Of a stretch of 64,000 bases of DNA, positions 12,704 through 24,749 are shown piece after piece. Both the position numbers and the translations under genes were made by a program. A model generated the notes under the pieces. The model made no database searches and was not told where the DNA came from. It worked only from the letters and a program-made list of their open reading frames with translations. The DNA comes from Isoetes taiwanensis (taxonomy: Eukaryota; Streptophyta; Lycopodiopsida; Isoetales; Isoetaceae), in NCBI GenBank assembly GCA_021234155.1, contig JAJEKV010000072.1, positions 6,695,335-6,759,334 of the forward strand, given 5' to 3'. Every line of letters begins with the position of its first letter. Position 1 is the first letter of the stretch.

Positions 12704-14029
12704 CTCCGACCAAAGGAGAGTATCTGCTTCTTGAAAGATTAAAGAAGAAATGTCAAGATGAAATGTTCTTTTTTGCCTCAGCTCATTATTTTTCAATACT
12801 AATATCGAATTGAATTGCATTGAATGGACTTTTATCATCCAATGAGGCCAGTAGGCCTATGGGTCTCAATCAAGGAGCATAGCAAAATATTACTGTTAAG
12901 ATTAAAAAATCCCCTCTCGAAGGGTTTTCGAGGGAAAAACCTTTATAGTAATAAGGATGCTGACGAAGTGTACAATGATACATTTTTATTTCGATGCAGT
13001 GTTTGAGGATATAGATGCGTGCATATATCTATGATCTCTTGGAGATAAGACATCAATAATCCCACAAAAGACTTCATAATATGAATTTTCACAAATTAAT
13101 AAATAGACCATTTCCAGTTTCCAAATGTAAGAGTTCAAGGCTACGATCAGCATGGTTAAGATGTTTCCTTAAAGTAAGAACATGTAAACTTGTCACTGTA
13201 GTAAACTAAAATTTGAACAATGTCAATTATTTAAGCTTCCTCTTCAAGTGTACGAAGGTTCATGCTCATGCAATCATAAAATGAAGCATATGTCAAAATG
13301 TTTATCTCTAAAATGCAAGCAGACACTTTTGGAAAAGATCATCCTACCATGATCTTTGGACTCTATCTATTTTTTTCCGTCTATTGTAATGATAATTTTG
13401 CACCTCCAGTCATCTATTGCCACAATCCATGGAGATCAATATAGACCTAGACCACCTAGTCGTCGGGAAATGGCAAAGCTGTCAAAATGTGATTAGGATG
13501 TTGTGAAGTAATCATGTTGAAGTATACCTAGCAGGTTGGAGAGCAACATCTAGTTTAAGATATGTATCAAAGTCACTTTCTAATTACAATATCATAAGCT
13601 TCTTACTGGTGCTAATCGAGCAGGCTACATCACAAACTTTACACGAAACAGATTGAGCGCTAGGAAACAGGTCGAGTGCCAAAAGTGATTTTAGAAATAT
13701 AGTCTTTCAATTTTGCACTGTTGTTTAGCACTCGGAACCCGTTCAAAATTTTCCAAAAGTCTTGGGGATGCAAGTTAGTGTAAATGGGATATGCCATGTC
13801 GCGAGGAAGGACCGATGAAAATCCTTTATATAAACGGTATATAAAGATCCAGAAGCCCAACTAAAGGTATGGATACCACACTAGATTGTCCTTAGAAAAC
13901 TCCTTTCTGGTGCAAATCTGAGATGCTTTAGAGTAAAAAAAACTCTCATATACCCACTTAGATGTTATATCTGACCTACATTGTGAAACCAGGGGCCAAA
14001 GCACTCATTAATGGGTAATTCTTTGGTTA

Positions 14030-14990
14030 GTTTTAAAATCCTAAAAAGTAGTTTAAATGGTACTTCCTAGCATGCTTATGCCCTTATGTTCTTCTTTGTG
14101 GACACTTAAAAGCAATTGTTGAGAGTGAATTCGGATGCACCTTATATATATGAGCCGTCGAGAATGTTTTCTTGGTTTGGCTTAAAGGATGATGTCGCGA
14201 GGGAATATATGGAAACATTCGTGAGCAGTTGGGCGGATGCGTTCCAGACTAAGATTTTGCAAACTCTGCATCCATAAGAGATGGAGTGAAATCTCTATGG
14301 ATTTCATTATTGAATTGCCTCGTACTATGCGTGTGCTTATACTTTCGGATACTGTCATGCGTGGATTAGATTAGCCAAAGTATGCATGCTTTATACGTCT
14401 AACAAAGAATGCTGATAGCGTGGCGGTGGCCGTTGGGTTGCTCAGGGCTATTATAAGCGATTATGATGTGAAATTCTCAGTGAATTTCAGGCACTAGTTG
14501 TTTTCTGCATTGAAGTGCACTTTTTAGTTTTCCAATGATGATTATCCTAAGACGGATGGGCAAACTGAAAGAGTGAATCAAATTGTGGCGTTTGGTTATG
14601 GGCTTAAAATTGATGCTGCAATAAATATACTTGAAGTCATGGATGTAACACTTGGGTTGTGTCAATTGCATATGAGACAGGCCCAGGATCGGACAAGGGC
14701 ACATGCCAATTTGTTCTGAGTCCCAAACGTGCTACATGAAGGTAAAATAGTGCATCTTTGTGTCGTCTTTCTCGCAAATCTCAAAAGGAAAGCAACCTTA
14801 ACATTGCTAGCAGGGAAGAAACCAAAGCTTTTAAGATACAAAGGTCCTTATAAAATCCTAAAAAAATATAGTGGCGTTGCCTTTCACGAGATTAGAGATA
14901 GGCGGATGGATTGAGAACCCGCCTTGGTCAATTTTAGTATTGCCAAATGGGGCGGTTGAGGGGTGAATGCCATACCACTGCGGTTGTTGG
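14030..14990 (+). pseudogene. Ty3/gypsy integrase remnant in copy 1
   Basis: The plus strand carries a broken Ty3/gypsy integrase. The zinc-finger region is near 14,110-14,230 (WFGLKDDV-like residues, then a Cys/Gln-rich piece). The core follows at about 14,300-14,480 with a Leu-Thr-Lys-Asn-Ala-Asp string and a run resembling ISDYDVKF, the region of the second catalytic aspartate. Another piece at 14,729-14,914 includes KYKGPYKILK-like residues typical of the C-terminal domain after the core. The same protein is better preserved at 37,041-37,440. Stops and a roughly 480-bp deletion after 14,585, relative to copy 2, show it is dead. Confidence 0.65.
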
Positions 14991-15439
14991 TATATGATCA
15001 AATCACGGGCACACTATCGCAGGTTGGTTAGATTGACCAGCGGCTATATTTGGCTTGTAGAGCATAGCTTCGGTCAGGATCACGGGATCATATCTTCAAG
15101 AGATCATGGAAGTTCAGGATCAACTTTGTCCTCGAACACTTACCTGACTTATGTATACATTCCATGATATGTATATTTGTACAGTTTGGCAGCGCTTTAG
15201 ATATTAAAATGCATTCTTCTATAATTTCTTCAAATAAAATAAACCTTTAGGAGTCCATTAACCCACAACCCGCAGGGGACAAAACCATGATCCTAATCTA
15301 CCATGTCGTGATTGCACCACAACAACCTAGACTAGATGACATATGGCCAGAGCAAATGTTTCATGGCATCCCCATACTATAAATATTAAATTACACCAAA
15401 CATTAGCATGCATGCAAGTCACCACAATGATGCGCAATC

Positions 15440-15725
15440 CATTTAGGTGTAACATTATCCCGTTTAGGATTCTTGTCCTCAGGGAGCAGCTCGAACCCAT
15501 TGAGCTAGCCATTACATCCAGGATATTGAGAGTTATGAAATGATGACTCTCTTACATGCGATACGTGCGTGGTCTATGTTTCCATTTTGCGAAATTCCAT
15601 CGTGGTCTCTTTGGTGGATCCACGTTATCAGGCATTCAATATTCTTTTAGGAATATGGATTCTATCAACTCCACCATGTGTGCCTTAGAAGTCCTTAACA
15701 CTTGCGGCTTTCTCGACTTGTCATA
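15440..15725 (-). pseudogene. Chromodomain-like gypsy tail, copy 1 (badly decayed)
   Basis: This is the counterpart, in copy 1, of the better preserved chromodomain-like frame at 38,717-38,962. On the minus strand I can follow KWKHRP and ESHHFIT pieces in different frames with stops between them. It runs opposite to the integrase remnant about 500 bp away in the same segment, so the segment joins pieces of two gypsy elements in opposite orientation. Confidence 0.3.
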
Positions 15726-15808
15726 GCAGCTCACATAAAAAAACTAGATGAATGTGCACATTAGATACTTGATTACAACTTGAAGAGTAGAATAACATGG
15801 AATAGAAT

Positions 15809-15925
15809 GGTTTTTATCGTCCAAAGGAGACTAATGCGACCTATGGAGCTCAATGAAGAGCACCATGAACTTAATGCGCCGGTTAAAAAACCCATCAAAA
15901 GGTTTCGGGGAAAAGTCGTTAGTGA
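15809..15925 (+). repeat. Dispersed ~110-bp module, occurrence 2
   Basis: This stretch (TTTTATCGTCCAAAGGAGAC through an AAAAGGTTTCGGGG string) matches similar stretches at 12,826-12,945, 17,697-17,770, 39,043-39,165 and 46,536-46,665. All read: TTTATC, a GAGGC/GAGACTAAT variant, CCTATGG, CTCAATGAAGAGCA-like text, then AAGG(G)TTTTCGAGGG. It is probably a conserved part of a gypsy LTR or leader. It recurs twice inside each copy of the duplicated segment. Confidence 0.55.
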
Positions 15926-16764
15926 CAAGCGGTTGAAAAATCATTAAAAATGGTGAGCATCCCTTAAATCGGGCAACCACCATAGCTGAGCAACAAAAAT
16001 TTTACCGTTGGAATCTATAACAAATGGGGTTGCTTCTGCGGTATCCTCTAGAGCGGCCGCCATGTGGCTACTAGACAAGAAATAAACAAAGAGAAGCTGA
16101 TGTGATAAATGGATTCGAGAATTGGCGGAAGAATTTTGCAAAGGAAAGGGAGAAGTCGAGTTGGGAGGCAGGGCTTATTCAATAAGAAGAAACATTATGG
16201 AAGAGTTTATCTTGCAAAGAAAATTGGCTATGACTTTAGGTAAGCCACGAATTGGTGAGGATGGGATGGATGGTAGAGCCATGGTTGTGTGATGTGGAAA
16301 TAAATGGAACCTTAAATTGATTACTTGTTTTAAAAATATAGAACTCCAATATGATCCTTGTGGAAAATCCTCCGAGTTGAAGAGGGCTTGCCTTAAAATG
16401 ATACCTTCCCGTGAACTACTCCTTGTAAAGTCTCATAGAGTTGATTTGAGCTAATTATCGAGCTATGGTGTGTTGCACTTGATAAGTGCAAGGATTAGCT
16501 ATGGATAGTAGTTACTACCATAGCATAGAAGCCAAGCTGCCGCCAAGGCTTGGAGCCTCGTCGTCATTCCTTCCTGAAAGATAAGCTAAGTTTATTGTTT
16601 AGGAAGGAATCTTCGCGGAGTTCTAGTGAGATAAGTGCGTGTGCTATCGGCAGTCTAGTGGCGAGATCTCCTGACGAAGCTATGCTCAATTATATATATC
16701 CCTTGTATCTTGGGATAGAATACGGTATTTATTTAGCGAAGTTTTATGTAAGCACGACTAGACA

Positions 16765-17573
16765 TGTGCGCCTTATTTAGATGGAGCCTTAAGTGCTAGT
16801 GAAGTTGTGCATGTCACGAACATGGGACATTGGTAGGTAAATATCGATAGTCTAGTAGCTTAATGGTCCTGAATGCTTGTAGTTTCTCCCTTACACTGGA
16901 TCCATTAGGATGGCGTTCTAGACAATGTACTGTCTAGATATGGTGGGGTTTGCAGATTCACATGCATAAAGGAAAAAATGCCAGTTGTAAGAGGGCGTGA
17001 TATCTCGGGTAGCGCTGCAAATTTTCAATCAGTCTCGCATACATTTATTAGGCTACGATTGTAGCTAGGGTTAACGCACCCGGCGGTCACACCTTCCTTT
17101 AACGCAAATTTAGGGGTTCGTATGAATCCTGCATATCCATGTGACTTATAGTTGGAGTTATGTGTAGGCTATCTGATAGCTGGTGGTGCTGTGTGTGTGT
17201 AGTTTATCTTGTAGATGTTGTCCTTATCTTGTTATCGATATATGTGGCCTTCATGTCTATACTCTGATGGTTAATATGAATCAAAACTTTTAATACTATA
17301 ATTTTGATTTGTAACAGTGGCTGCCATGCATTTTGGAGCTAAATTTCAAAACCAAATAGGATCTAAATCGTCAGGCGGAGCAATCGAGCAATTTTGTTCG
17401 AAGGCCAATGCCTAGACCAAATAGGCATAGAATGTGAGCTGCTACTTGGCAATGAAGCCATGTTATCTTGGTTCGAGAAATTCATTGGAATCCTTGTAAC
17501 CTACCATGTGGATTTCAGAATTCACAGCACAATACATAAGAGCAGGAAATTTTCCTGCTAAAAATACTGACGT
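16765..17573. other. Junction between the two gypsy copies
   Basis: About 810 bp that belong to neither duplicated copy. The left border follows CTAGACA at 16,764 and the right border precedes CTCTGACC at 17,574. A TTTGTAACAGTGGCTGCCATG string at about 17,311-17,332 resembles an LTR end followed by an internal start, but no primer site is certain. No gene is recognised. Confidence 0.4.
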
Positions 17574-18817
17574 CTCTGACCAAAGGAGAGTATATCTGCT
17601 CCTTGAAAGATTAAAGAAGAAATGTCAAGATGAAATGTTCTTTTTTGCCTCAGCTCATTATTTTTCAATACTAATATCGAATTGAATCGCATTGAATGGA
17701 TTTTATCATCAGGAGGCCCGATGAGCCTATGGGTCTAATGAAGAAGGGTTTTGAGGGAAAAACCTTGTGATAATAAGGATCTTTGACCATTACAATGACA
17801 CATTATTATGATACATTTTATTTTTGATCACGGTATTTGAAGTTATAGATGCATGCATATATCCGATCTCTTGGAGATAAGACATCAATAATTCCACAAA
17901 AGACTTCATAATATGAATTTCTAAATAATAAATAGGCCATTTCGGTTCAATGTAAGAGTTCAAAATTTCTGATCGGCATGGTTAAGATGTTTCCTTAAAG
18001 AAGTAAGAACATGTAAACTTGTCCTTTGCTTGATAAAATAAACTACAATGTCCAATTATTTAAGCACCTCTTGAGTGTCTGAAGGTTCATGCTCATGCAA
18101 TCATAAAATGAAGCATATGTCAAAATGTTTATCTCTAAGCGCAGCGGAACACTTCGAGAAAAGATCATCCTACCATGATCTTTTTGGACTCTATCTATTT
18201 TTTTTCGTTTATCGTTATGATAATTTTGCACCTCCAGTCATCTATTGCCACAATCCATGGAGACTAATATAGACCTAGACCACTTAGGTGTCGGGAAACG
18301 GCAAAGCTTTCGAAATGTGATCAGGATGTTGTGAAGTAATCGAGGTAGTATACCCTAGCACTTTCTAATTACAACATCGCCGAGCTTGTTACCGGTGCTA
18401 ATCGGCGAGCTAAATCACAAACTTTATCACGGAGCAGATTGGCCCGGGGAAGCGGTCGGCCAAAAGTGATTTTAGAAATATAGTCTGTCGATTTTTTGCA
18501 GGTTGTCTTAGCTTTTCGGAAGCCACAAAAATTCTCCAAAAGTCTTGGGGATGCCGGCTAGTGTAAATGGGATATAGCGTAATGAAGAAGGAGCAGTGAA
18601 AATCCTTCATACTTATGCTTCATACTATAGATCCGAAAACTCCTTTCCATATGTATACTACACTAGATTGTCCTTAAAACTCGCTTTCACACCGTGCATG
18701 CTCTGAATGCTTGAGTAAAACTCTCATATGTCCACTTACATGGTATATATAGCCTACATTGTGAAACCCAGGGTCAAAGCACTCACTATTGGGTAATTCT
18801 TTTGGTGAGTTTCAAAT
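17574..18817 (+). repeat. Duplicated gypsy-derived segment, copy 2, part 1
   Basis: This matches copy 1 from 12,704 to about 14,035, with scattered indels. It ends exactly at the left CAAAT target duplication (18,813-18,817) of the LTR retrotransposon, and its continuation resumes at 31,615 on the far side of that element. The text around the break, read across (GAGTTTCAAAT then CCCTAAAAAGTAG), agrees with the unbroken site in copy 1 near 14,025-14,045. Confidence 0.8.
18813..18817. repeat. Target-site duplication (left), CAAAT
   Basis: The five bases CAAAT precede the TGTTGTGTG start of the LTR element here and follow its GGATTACA end at 31,610-31,614. The empty site in copy 1 (about 14,030-14,040) has a single diverged version. 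This fixes the ends of the LTR retrotransposon. Confidence 0.85.
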
Positions 18818-19002
18818 TGTTGTGTGTTTTTTCTTGACTATTTTTGTATGATGTGCTTAAATTGGTGAAATGTGTGCATAAATTGAGAACAATATGGGTG
18901 TAATGTGGAGAAAATGTAAAAATATGCAAAATATTATTGAAGCATTTACGATGCATTGAAGTTGAACTTATGGACTTGAAGGTGTATAAAAGTCTTTTCA
19001 AT
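18818..19002 (+). repeat. 5' LTR of the non-autonomous element, first part
   Basis: This aligns with the start of the 3' LTR (30,943-31,128) with only small differences. It stops at the CAAT where the TIR transposon entered; the rest resumes at 28,139. Confidence 0.85.
18999..19002. repeat. 4-bp target duplication of the TIR transposon (left)
   Basis: CAAT precedes the left terminal repeat here and follows the right one at 28,135-28,138. The uninterrupted site is visible in the 3' LTR at about 31,128-31,131 (TTTTTCAATGGTTAAAGC) and has CAAT once. The duplication is therefore four bases, not the 3, 8 or 9 usual for CACTA, hAT or Mutator elements. Confidence 0.8.
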
Positions 19003-19024
19003 GGGTAAAAGCATGAAAGGGTGT
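19003..19024 (+). repeat. Left terminal inverted repeat (22 bp)
   Basis: It starts GGGTAAAAGCATGAAAGGG and is perfectly matched in inverted orientation at 28,113-28,134. Identity stops sharply after 22 bases. Confidence 0.9.
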
Positions 19025-19262
19025 CTATAAATGTAGCCCTTTTTGTACATATACATATGTACCCGAATGCACATTTTTGGAATAGCTTGTCATCATGACC
19101 CGACTAGTAAGCGCCATGATTAATGGCTATCCACTACTCTGAACCCCATGATTGCTCCGGATTTTTGAAATTCTTTCCCAAGTGCTTTCTTGGTTTTGCC
19201 TCCGTTCACTATCAGCCCACGCCTTCTACGCTTGGATTAGATCACGAATTCTTCATCTAGCT

Positions 19263-20460
19263 ATGGCCCCAAAAGCGCCCCGGATAGGTGCTTGCTCATC
19301 ACCACGTAAGCAAGATGCCGGTGCTTCGGCGGTGGAATTTTACCTCCAAAGAGTTCACGTTTGGGTTACGAGGTGATCCAAGCCAAAGACCTAAAGTGAG
19401 AAACATGCGGCCCACATACCCAACAAGATGGTTATGAGCGAGGTATGGGGGTGAAGCTCAACGACGAGGATTCAAGGAAGGAGAATCGAGCGCCGGAAAG
19501 ATGATTTTTTTTAAATATTATGGTGGTTTATGGCAAAGCTTGAGGTTACAAACCATTATATTTCAACCTATTTTGCGAGCATTTTGCTCTTCACTTGGAA
19601 AGGGCGGCTTGTTGATTGGATGGGCGTGGCTAGGACGCCAAAGATCTTGCGAAACCCTCGGTTGAGGGCGTTACGAGGACCTACAGCGGTAAATCACCAA
19701 CTATCAAGCGGGACTATCGTGTGCGGCCGAGAATATTAGAGCCAGCTTATTCGTCGAGATATTGACCTGTCATGATTACTTAGCATGGGTTGGAGGAAAA
19801 CTAACCTATTGAATGAGTAGAAGCGGAAGAAAAAGGAGGGATGCATTGAAGGTCATCCGGTAGTTGAGGGTAGAAAGGATATCTTTATCAGAAGATCTGT
19901 GAATCTGCGAAAATAGATAGAGACAAAAGCGAGGGTGACAAATTGTCGAGGATCTGGGAAATCTTTGTTATGTTGAGGTGTTGAAGTGATCTGGGATTGG
20001 AAGACTTGGTTTATGGTGAACATGATAAAAGAACAGCATGCTCTAAGCTAGAAATTGGTTTGCGGGAAGCAACTAAAGACATTGAAAGGCATGAAATCTC
20101 AATTGAACAAGCAAGGAAAACTTAATTGCATTGAATTGGTTGAAGAAGGCATTCCGCAATTTTGGATTTCATGGGGAGGAAGCGGGACCTATTGTTACTT
20201 TTTAGGGCCTACCTTAGGAGCTACTTCTATATAAAGGCGATTCATCACATTAGAGTTCACAATGTACACATTGTGGCCAAGGCTTTGGCTTAAAAGCGGT
20301 TTATTCTTTGCTAGCTCCATAAGAATGCTTATTACTCTTACGCTTGTGTTATCCCCAGTCCATGAAAGAATTGCATAAAAGGTTGCATCGGGATAGGGCA
20401 TTCAAATTCAGCTTGGTTTCCTGGCGTGAAAGGTATCATTACTCTCAACTAATTTAAACT
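19263..20460 (+). pseudogene. Possible start of the transposon's plus-strand gene
   Basis: An ATG at 19,263 opens a 37-codon frame beginning MAPKAPRIGACSSPRKQ. Further right, 19,950-20,110 can be read as a charged stretch (KDIERHEISIEQARK), suggestive of a coiled coil. Stops and frame changes separate them. I do not recognise the family. Its place, just inside the left end of the transposon and upstream of the Ulp1-like piece, suggests it is part of the element's own gene, but this is inference. Confidence 0.2.
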
Positions 20461-20960
20461 TATATTTCTCTTCATTCATATTTGTTATTGTAATGCATAG
20501 TTCTACATGTATGGCTTCCCGATTACATTGCTATTCCTTGTACATGTATAACTTTAGATTATTACATCATGCTTGAGGTACATAGGCATATATTGCTTGT
20601 TTATTGATGCTTTTTATTTTTTTGAGCTTGAATTTGCGGTTATCGATTGTACATGTCTCTAATGGAGTCTACATCACAAATAGATGTACATGCATTTATC
20701 TTTAGAGTGCATCGTAGATGGATTCATAAAGTATGTGCATTTTTTTACATATAATATTGCTTTTTTTGGCATAGATCTACATTCCCTAGCGGATACACCG
20801 GGTACATGCGGAATTTTTATCGATTATTACATCACGGTACATTGATGTACTATTTTATGTACGATGAGGTATGTACATGTACATTTGGCCTAGTTAAATG
20901 TAGTTACCCATTTGGTACATTCTATGTTACATGAAATGTACATGCTTGGCGAAGTGTACC
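20460..20960. repeat. GTAC-motif array, left
   Basis: At least ten copies of GTACAT/ATGTAC occur in about 500 bp, several as the palindrome TGTACA or ATGTACAT. Spacing is irregular. Together with the array at 26.64-27.16 kb and the GTACAT copies next to both terminal repeats, this looks like a repeated binding motif belonging to the transposon. GTAC is also the core recognised by plant SBP-box transcription factors. Confidence 0.7.
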
Positions 20961-21023
20961 ATATATTTCTCATTAGTTCTGTTTCATGTTCTTTATGTCT
21001 ATTGAAATTTAGATCATTTGTTT

Positions 21024-22735
21024 GTTTTGCAGATGAGGCTGTTCCTATCCCAGAAGCGACTTTAATGGTACGTGTTCTTGAGCCATCTGCATCGACTCTC
21101 TTCTGATTTTCAGGCATAATAAGCGGACCGAATGCGTAGACCCTCTACCTTCCAGCTCCGGATCACCAATGACATTTTTCGGTGCCACGATAATAGAACA
21201 ATGCATAGCGGTGCATGGGGCGAGGAAGAGTTGAGAAATTGAGAGGATGGCACTTGAAAGCTAAAGGTCGCGGTCGCGAGCCTTCGATGGCTATTTACTG
21301 CTTGAAAATCTTTCATCACCAAGTGCTAAATTAGTAGTGGAAGCTAAAGAAAAGATTAAACTACGTCTGAAAAGCATCATCTGCGGGTCCCGATTCACGG
21401 ACTTTGTTACGAAGCTACAAAGGACCACCGAGATCGATTTTAACCCGGAGATACCGGGGAAGAGAAGTATTTGAGTTGGTAGTTGAGTCCACTCAAAGGA
21501 GGCAAAGGAGAATCTTTGGTGATGGCACTCAAAAGGGGAAAAAAAGCGGGCGAAATCTCGACCCAACAAAAATATGCCAGAAAGAAAATCTCGAGCAAAA
21601 AGTGCCACCACCACCTAGAAGAGGTAATAATCCAAGATGAACTAATTTTGTTCGGCTTATCCTGGTTATGGTAATTAACCACATTTTTTTGTACATGGGA
21701 CCCTCACGGTAGTGAGGAAGGCGATCTGATCATACGAGTCGGAGGAACCCGGAAGAGAAGGGATCTACAAGCAAATATTGATGTGATAATAACAAATAAG
21801 GTCTTGGCAGGTCCACTGAGAAGATCTTTGAAGCAATTGATGAATTTACAAGGTGAGTAATATACAATTGATTGTAGATATATTCTTTTGCTATCTTTGT
21901 TGTTTCCTTTATGCAGTTTAGTGAACGGCGAAGGTTGGTTCCATTCACCTCATATAGGAATTTGTCCTCTAAGCACGCACCCTCATCTTTCAAAGTGATG
22001 TTGAGTTAACTGGAATTTGGACTTGACACTCTAAGATAGTAGATGTCTATGGGGAGGTAGGCTAGCATTCCAACATATTTATGTTTGGCTGCATTCCCTA
22101 AGTCACTCATCTTATGTGTATTAATATGTATCTGGTTGTGTCGCGGTACCTTTGTAGCGATCTTCCATCGATTGGAAACACAAGTTTTTCACGGTTAAAT
22201 AGGACACCTTCAATTTTGTGAATTCCCCTCAAGAACAGGCGGATACGCGAGAACATTTAACATAAAGGAAAATTTTGGATGGCATTTTGGTGCAAGATGC
22301 CAGCACATATTTGTTCCAATTCTCCTGAGCCCAAATGTGGCATTGGCAATACTTGTGCTAGCGGTCCAATGAAAAGCTCTTTTTCCATCTATAGCCTTGA
22401 AGTATCTGATCCTCTCATCGAGAGCTATGTGCAGATGCTAAAGTGGTCGAGGAAGTAAGTATGAGTTTTACGTTTTTGTTTTTATGATTTGATTATTCTC
22501 ATATTGCAATTTCTTATGCTTGATTTATTCTCACATTTAATTTTGCGGGTTTCATAAGCTTGTGATCAATAACATGATGCTCCGGATCAGCGGCTTAAGC
22601 CATGGTAGGAAGAACTTTGATGCTCACGTGTTACGTCACAAATGCCGAGAAACTAGTACGGCAACCCTTGCATGTACATTGTGGCTTACATTGCACAAAT
22701 TCGCCGTCGCGTGGATTTGATGCCGCGGTAAGCTC
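21024..22735 (+). pseudogene. Ulp1/C48-protease-like gene remnant in the TIR transposon
   Basis: Exon-like blocks on the plus strand: 21,031-21,070 (after TTTGCAG); about 21,240-21,460, reading SPSAKLVVEAKEKIKLRLKS; about 21,700-21,855, reading NKVLAGPLRRSLKQLMNLQ and followed by a GTGAGT donor; about 22,285-22,460, reading HIFVPILLSP and then, in another frame, SDPLIESYVQMLKWS before GTAAGT; and about 22,650-22,735, reading NPCMYIVAYIAQIRRR before GTAAG. The sequence HIFVPI, then an Ala-Leu-Ala-Ile-Leu strand, then a Cys followed by an aliphatic helix, recalls the Ulp1 (C48) fold, in which His, Asp and Cys form the active site. The usual His-Trp pair and the QxxDCG string are not intact. The Ulp1 call rests on pattern and is moderate at best. 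Confidence 0.35.
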
Positions 22736-24430
22736 CATTTTTGTAGTAGAACATGTTATTTTTCCTATTAGTTATTTGTTGGTATAGTCCTCTAATAGCA
22801 TTGCACCATGCGAGATGACACCGGTTGGTTCGTGCCTATGCCAAGTCGGAGGATCATCAATGGAGGCATTAATTGTAGAAAGTGAGATGAATATACAAGC
22901 GGTTGTTCCTACGGGTAGATAGTCCCTTTGACTTGTTTGTAAATTACGGTTTGTATGAGCCATGCTCAAACTGCTGTACTCAATAAGTAATGAAAAATTA
23001 ATTTATTTTGTCTCACTTACACGATGCGAAATAACAATGGTGTAATTATCAATGTGTTTTCTCAATTATTATTAATGCGAAATGCAATTATAAATTGTGA
23101 GAATCTCAAGTGTTTCTTCTGGCGGCGGTGAATCATCTAATTGAGGGCTTCGTTATCTTTGACTTAAATTACGTGTTGGTAAAGTGTGCCTGAGAATGAA
23201 AATATTAACTCAAGATTACCAACGGATCGAGAAAGATGAGCTTCAATTTAATATAGGAAGCTTGAGGTTTTCTTTGGGGCGGGGTTAGCATCTTGTTAGC
23301 ATTTGTAAAGAAGGGTTTGATGTTTGCCATCGGTCTTCACTCACTTCTAAAATCTTGACCAATTGTGGAACATATTTGTGATGCTTTCCACATAAAATTT
23401 GAAGTTGTTTTACTGACCGGGGCTTGATGTTGGACTACTGCCACACAAACACCCTTGAACCTCAAAGGGGTTGTTTGTGAAACCATTAGGCGTAATTTAT
23501 GGAAGAGTACCAGTACTATGGACATAGGTTCTAATCGACGGCGAAGATACAAAATCCACTTTGAATCTGTAGGAAGCTACATATGTCCTTTCTCTTGGAC
23601 AGATATTAGCTAGTGACGGTGCTTGTCATGGAGCTCATTCCATGGCTTAATGGATTCAAAATGGCGAAAGATGGTATAGTTTATGAAAGAAGCATCAATG
23701 ACTAATCACGGCGGATATGCTCGGAAGCGGTGGAGCAGTTTTCTTTGGCAAACTATGGCAGCAACTTGGGTCTTCTGGCGCCTAAAGTTAGTCAATATCA
23801 CGAACCAAGGAATGGGCGCCATCATGTTATTGGCCTCTCAAGCGGCCGTGTTAGTGGAACTTTGGTGATGTACAAATTCAAATGTTATGAATATATATGT
23901 ATCAAAGTTTTTCATTGCGGTACTCTATTCTTCTTGTCTTTCTTATTGGTACAATTATGAGTGTGTATACGTAGTGAAGTGATCTTCATTTGCTTTGTAG
24001 ATGAATGGTATTTGAAACACAAAGACTATTAAGAAACTAGAATGGGGATTACTGTGGCTGCACCAGGAGGTAATACAAACCAACACAAATTTTGCAAGTA
24101 CATAGGGTTGGGGACCCGATTATAAAGCCTCTATCTTCTTGTTCACGAACTTTGGGAAAAGGTTGAGCAAATTGAGAATTATGAGGAGCGAGCAACCATG
24201 AAAGGTATATTGGCTGACAAAATCACTTGTTGCGCACAACCCTTGGGGAAGGCCGTGTCTGGAAAGATCACGAGCTATGTGGGATGGAAAGGTTTGCGGT
24301 GCTTGCGTGCTATAAACATGGACTCTTGCTTTAGGGATATCTCTTCAGCCTCATTTGTTTGGAAGACATGATGCAATAGTCATAGATGTCGGGCTCCTCT
24401 TACGACATTTGAAGCTTGGTCATGAATTAT
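22735..24430 (+). other. Intron-like and decayed coding sequence in the TIR transposon
   Basis: AT-rich stretches alternate with more GC-rich exon-like pieces, for example 23,720-23,865 and 24,170-24,320, each open in at least one frame. Reading frames at 23,683-23,868 and 23,730-23,960 overlap and give no known motif. It is probably the continuation of the transposon's plus-strand gene(s). Confidence 0.25.
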
Positions 24431-24749
24431 GAGCCATGCTCATTTTAAGGTGTGTTATATTTAATCACAATATAAATAAATGTGCATTTGTACATGAAAA
24501 CTTGTCCATTTCTTATCTTTGCCATGGTGAAACCATTTTAGTGTTTATGCAATTCAACTTTCTTGTGTTCAATTCTAATCAACTTACACTTAACAATTTG
24601 CATAAGATTTACGGAATGTACAGGATGTACATCTGTTGTACATCTTATGTACGATGATGTACATAATGCACTTAGTAGTCAGTTCTTAGGTTCTTATAAC
24701 AAAGTATTACAAAATATTTCGGAAAGAAATTACTTCTGAATCTGACTTA

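Larger units (their letters stand above)
12704..16764 (+). repeat. Duplicated gypsy-derived segment, copy 1 (uninterrupted)
   Basis: This 4.06-kb block is matched, in the same order and orientation, by copy 2 (17,574-18,817, then 31,610-31,831, then 37,036-40,022). Shared landmarks include a CCAAAGGAGAG string at both left borders (12,710 and 17,580), the Ty3/gypsy integrase block (14.2-14.6 kb and 37.1-37.4 kb), the TTTGGCAGCGCTTTAGATAT string (15,184 and 38,419), and the right border CACGACTAGACA (16,753 and 40,011). Copy 1 lacks about 480 bp that copy 2 has at about 37,434-37,913. The two copies differ by many small indels and substitutions. The block probably reflects either a tandem duplication of a composite gypsy remnant or two insertions of the same chimera. 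Confidence 0.8.
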
